Source: an uncultured Lachnospira sp.
GTDB taxonomy: Bacteria; Bacillota; Clostridia; Lachnospirales; Lachnospiraceae
Direction: 5' to 3'
DNA: 5,356 nt
Assembly (NCBI GenBank): GCA_900772425.1
Contig: CAAHEK010000033.1
Span: forward strand, 1 to 5,356
The number at the start of each line of letters is the position of its first letter. The first letter of the stretch is position 1. A program made the translations under genes and the position numbers. Below are positions 3,692-5,356 of the stretch, one piece after another. Under the pieces are notes generated by a model. The model did no database searches, was not told the DNA's origin, and saw only the letters and a program-made list of their open reading frames with translations.

Positions 3692-5161
3692 ATGAAGGGA
3701 ATACTTAAAAAATACCGTCTGACAATAGGCATCATCATTGCTGCTTTAGTTCTTATCACAGCATTTCTTATATACTCGCTATGCTTTGATTATTACATTG
3801 AACTTGAGGACAATGACCAGTCTGAATTAGTTGTCGAATATGGGGAGAAGATAGATAAACCGAAGGTTAAAGCTCTTAAAAAAGGGCACATTTTCAACCG
3901 CAAGGGAAAAGAAATAAAAGTAAATGTTGATGTTAACATAGATGAAAGCAAGCTTGGTGAATATGAAGCAATTGCTACTGCCAAATATAAGAAAAAGGAA
4001 GTAACTCATTCCATAAAAATAAAAATAGTTGATACAACTGCCCCAGATCTTACTCTTCTTGGTGATGCAGAAATAACCATGGAAGCCGGACAGTCCTATG
4101 AAGAACCGGGATTTAGTGCAGTTGATACATATGACGGAGATATAACCGATAAGATTGTTGTCAGCGGAATACCTGACAATGCCCCACTTAAAGATTTTTC
4201 TGTAACATATACTGTAAAGGATTCGTCCGGAAACGAAACAACTCTTACAAGAAATGTAAAAGTTATAGATACTATTGCTCCTGAAATAACTCTTGCCAAA
4301 GGCTCAACAATATATATCGAAAAAGGAAAAGCCTACAAAGAGCCAGGATTTAGTGCAGTTGATAATTGTGATGGTGACATAACAGCTAATGTAACTGTTT
4401 CCGGCAATGTAGACACTTCTAACACCGGAAAATACACTCTTACTTATGAAGTATCTGATGCTTCCGGCAATAAAGCAAGTGTTACACGAAATGTAAGAGT
4501 ATATGCTCCTGTATCTGTAAATACAGTTAACCCAGGAAATAAGGTTATTTACCTTACTTTTGATGACGGTCCCGGACCTTACACGGATAAACTGCTTTCA
4601 ATTCTTGATGAATATAATGTAAAGGCAACATTTTTTGTTACAAACACACATCCTGACTACCAGTCTCTTATAGCGAAAGAGGCTTCTAAAGGACATACCG
4701 TAGCTATACATTCTGCTACACACGACTACGCTAAAATTTACAGAAGCGTAGATGCTTATTTTGATGACTTTAATACAATGAATAATATCATAATTGCCCA
4801 GACCGGAAAAAGTGCCCAGATTGTAAGATTTCCAGGTGGTTCATCTAACACTATAAGCCGTAAATACTGTAGCGGAATTATGAGCCAGCTTGTATGCGGA
4901 GTTGCAGAAAAAGGATTCTTATACTGTGACTGGAACGTATCAAGTGGTGATGCCGGCGGAACCACAAGCACATCGCAGGTAGTTCAGAATGTAACCTCCG
5001 GTGTAAAGAATAATAATGTATCTATTGTATTACAGCATGATATTAAAGATTTTAGTGTAAATGCTGTAGAAGAAATTATACAATGGGGTCTGTCAGAGGG
5101 TTATACATTTTTACCTTTGACAACAAGTTCACCAATGTCCCACCATGGTGTAAACAACTAA
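3692..5161 (+). CDS. Membrane-anchored polysaccharide deacetylase with Ig-like repeats
   Basis: A 489-residue extracytoplasmic carbohydrate esterase (NodB/CE4 type) that should remove N- or O-acetyl groups from peptidoglycan or another surface or dietary glycan. A short basic start (KKYR) precedes a single membrane anchor at about 11-32 with no lipobox. A likely degenerate Ig-like domain (about 36-113) is followed by two clear DUF5011-type Ig-like repeats (114-192, 193-271), each with SYEEPGFSAVD or AYKEPGFSAVD, DGDIT and a DSSGN/DASGN turn. The catalytic domain (about 284-480) has all NodB motifs: TFDDG 289-293 (base D291, metal D292), HSATH 340-344 (metal H340, H344), RFPGG 379-383, DW 413-414, and LQHD 447-450 (H449). 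It should therefore be active. RFPGG replaces the commoner RxPY, a form I associate with clostridial members. The substrate is not deducible; a pgdA-like cell-wall role is plausible. It lies 24 nt upstream of the transporter gene. Confidence 0.92.
   Translation: MKGILKKYRLTIGIIIAALVLITAFLIYSLCFDYYIELEDNDQSELVVEYGEKIDKPKVKALKKGHIFNRKGKEIKVNVDVNIDESKLGEYEAIATAKYKKKEVTHSIKIKIVDTTAPDLTLLGDAEITMEAGQSYEEPGFSAVDTYDGDITDKIVVSGIPDNAPLKDFSVTYTVKDSSGNETTLTRNVKVIDTIAPEITLAKGSTIYIEKGKAYKEPGFSAVDNCDGDITANVTVSGNVDTSNTGKYTLTYEVSDASGNKASVTRNVRVYAPVSVNTVNPGNKVIYLTFDDGPGPYTDKLLSILDEYNVKATFFVTNTHPDYQSLIAKEASKGHTVAIHSATHDYAKIYRSVDAYFDDFNTMNNIIIAQTGKSAQIVRFPGGSSNTISRKYCSGIMSQLVCGVAEKGFLYCDWNVSSGDAGGTTSTSQVVQNVTSGVKNNNVSIVLQHDIKDFSVNAVEEIIQWGLSEGYTFLPLTTSSPMSHHGVNN
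4031..4504 (+). repeat. Tandem 237-bp coding repeat (two Ig-like domains)
   Basis: The two Ig-like domains of the deacetylase are encoded by adjacent 237-bp (79-codon) units. They share an identical 19-nt run, GGATTTAGTGCAGTTGATA, at 4109-4127 and 4346-4364, exactly 237 nt apart. Most other positions have diverged, so the duplication is not recent, although the identical core could still allow recombination that changes domain number. Confidence 0.75.
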
Positions 5162-5185
5162 AATAACATTAAGGGGAAGTGACTA

Positions 5186-5356
5186 ATGAAAAAAAGAGAT
5201 TCTTTTAACAACAAATGGGGATTTATACTCGCTTGTATAGGTTCTGCGGTAGGTATGGGAAATATATGGATGTTCCCTACAAGGGTATCTTTATACGGAG
5301 GAGGTTCTTATCTTATACCTTACTTTATATTTGTTGTACTCATCGGTTTTACCGGC
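5186..5356 (+). CDS. Sodium:neurotransmitter symporter family transporter (5' part, cut by window edge)
   Basis: Inner-membrane sodium-coupled importer of the NSS/SNF family, bacterial members of which (LeuT, MhsT) carry amino acids; the substrate here is unknown. The first 57 codons are present. WGFILACIGSAVGMGNIWMFP (from residue 11) is the family's TM1, including the GSAVG-GNIW-FP stretch that unwinds to bind sodium and substrate. It is followed by GGGSYLIPYFIFVVLIG, the start of TM2. The ATG at 5186 is preceded by AAGGGGAAG at a suitable distance. The 24-nt gap after the deacetylase stop, with no terminator or promoter, suggests co-transcription. The reading frame is open to the right edge. 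Confidence 0.93.
   Translation, partial: MKKRDSFNNKWGFILACIGSAVGMGNIWMFPTRVSLYGGGSYLIPYFIFVVLIGFTG

Overview
The window looks like chromosomal DNA from a low-GC Gram-positive anaerobe, most likely a clostridial (Lachnospiraceae-type) bacterium. This is inferred from the AT-rich composition, strong AGGAGG-type ribosome binding sites, sigma-A-type promoters, and the style of the proteins: a LysR regulator starting LDYYRIFYYVA, a clostridial-type NodB deacetylase with Ig-like repeats, and a potA-potB order. No mobile element, CRISPR array, rRNA or tRNA was seen. No species can be named from the sequence alone.

Layout. (1) 1-1996, minus strand: the start of a polyamine ABC transporter operon, with potA (1763 to 321) followed by potB (308, running off the left edge). 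potA has a clear extended -10 promoter near 1904-1932 and a leader of about 130 nt that contains nested inverted repeats ending next to the Shine-Dalgarno sequence. (2) 1997-2341, minus strand: a 114-residue HEAT-repeat-like protein. (3) 2342-2502: a divergent promoter region with a perfect 11+11 bp inverted repeat over the -10 elements of both predicted promoters. (4) 2503-3387, plus strand: a LysR-family regulator, started at the ATG at 2503 rather than at the upstream TTG. (5) 3388-3691: a 304-nt gap with short repeats, open but unproven reading frames, and a good promoter for the next gene. (6) 3692-5161, plus strand: a membrane-anchored protein with two clear Ig-like (DUF5011-type) repeats, a probable degenerate third, and a catalytically complete NodB polysaccharide deacetylase domain. 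(7) 5186-5356, plus strand: the beginning of a sodium:neurotransmitter-symporter family transporter, 24 nt downstream and probably in the same transcript.

How it fits together. PotA and PotB are the ATPase and one permease of a spermidine/putrescine importer; the remaining subunits would lie beyond the left edge. The HEAT protein and LysR gene share a control region, so LysR is a candidate regulator of both. The deacetylase should act outside the membrane on cell-wall or other glycans, and the downstream transporter probably imports an amino acid or amine with sodium. Most proteins belong to known families. The least explained elements are the structured potA leader, the PotA C-terminal domain duplication, and the operator-like repeats at the two plus-strand promoters.
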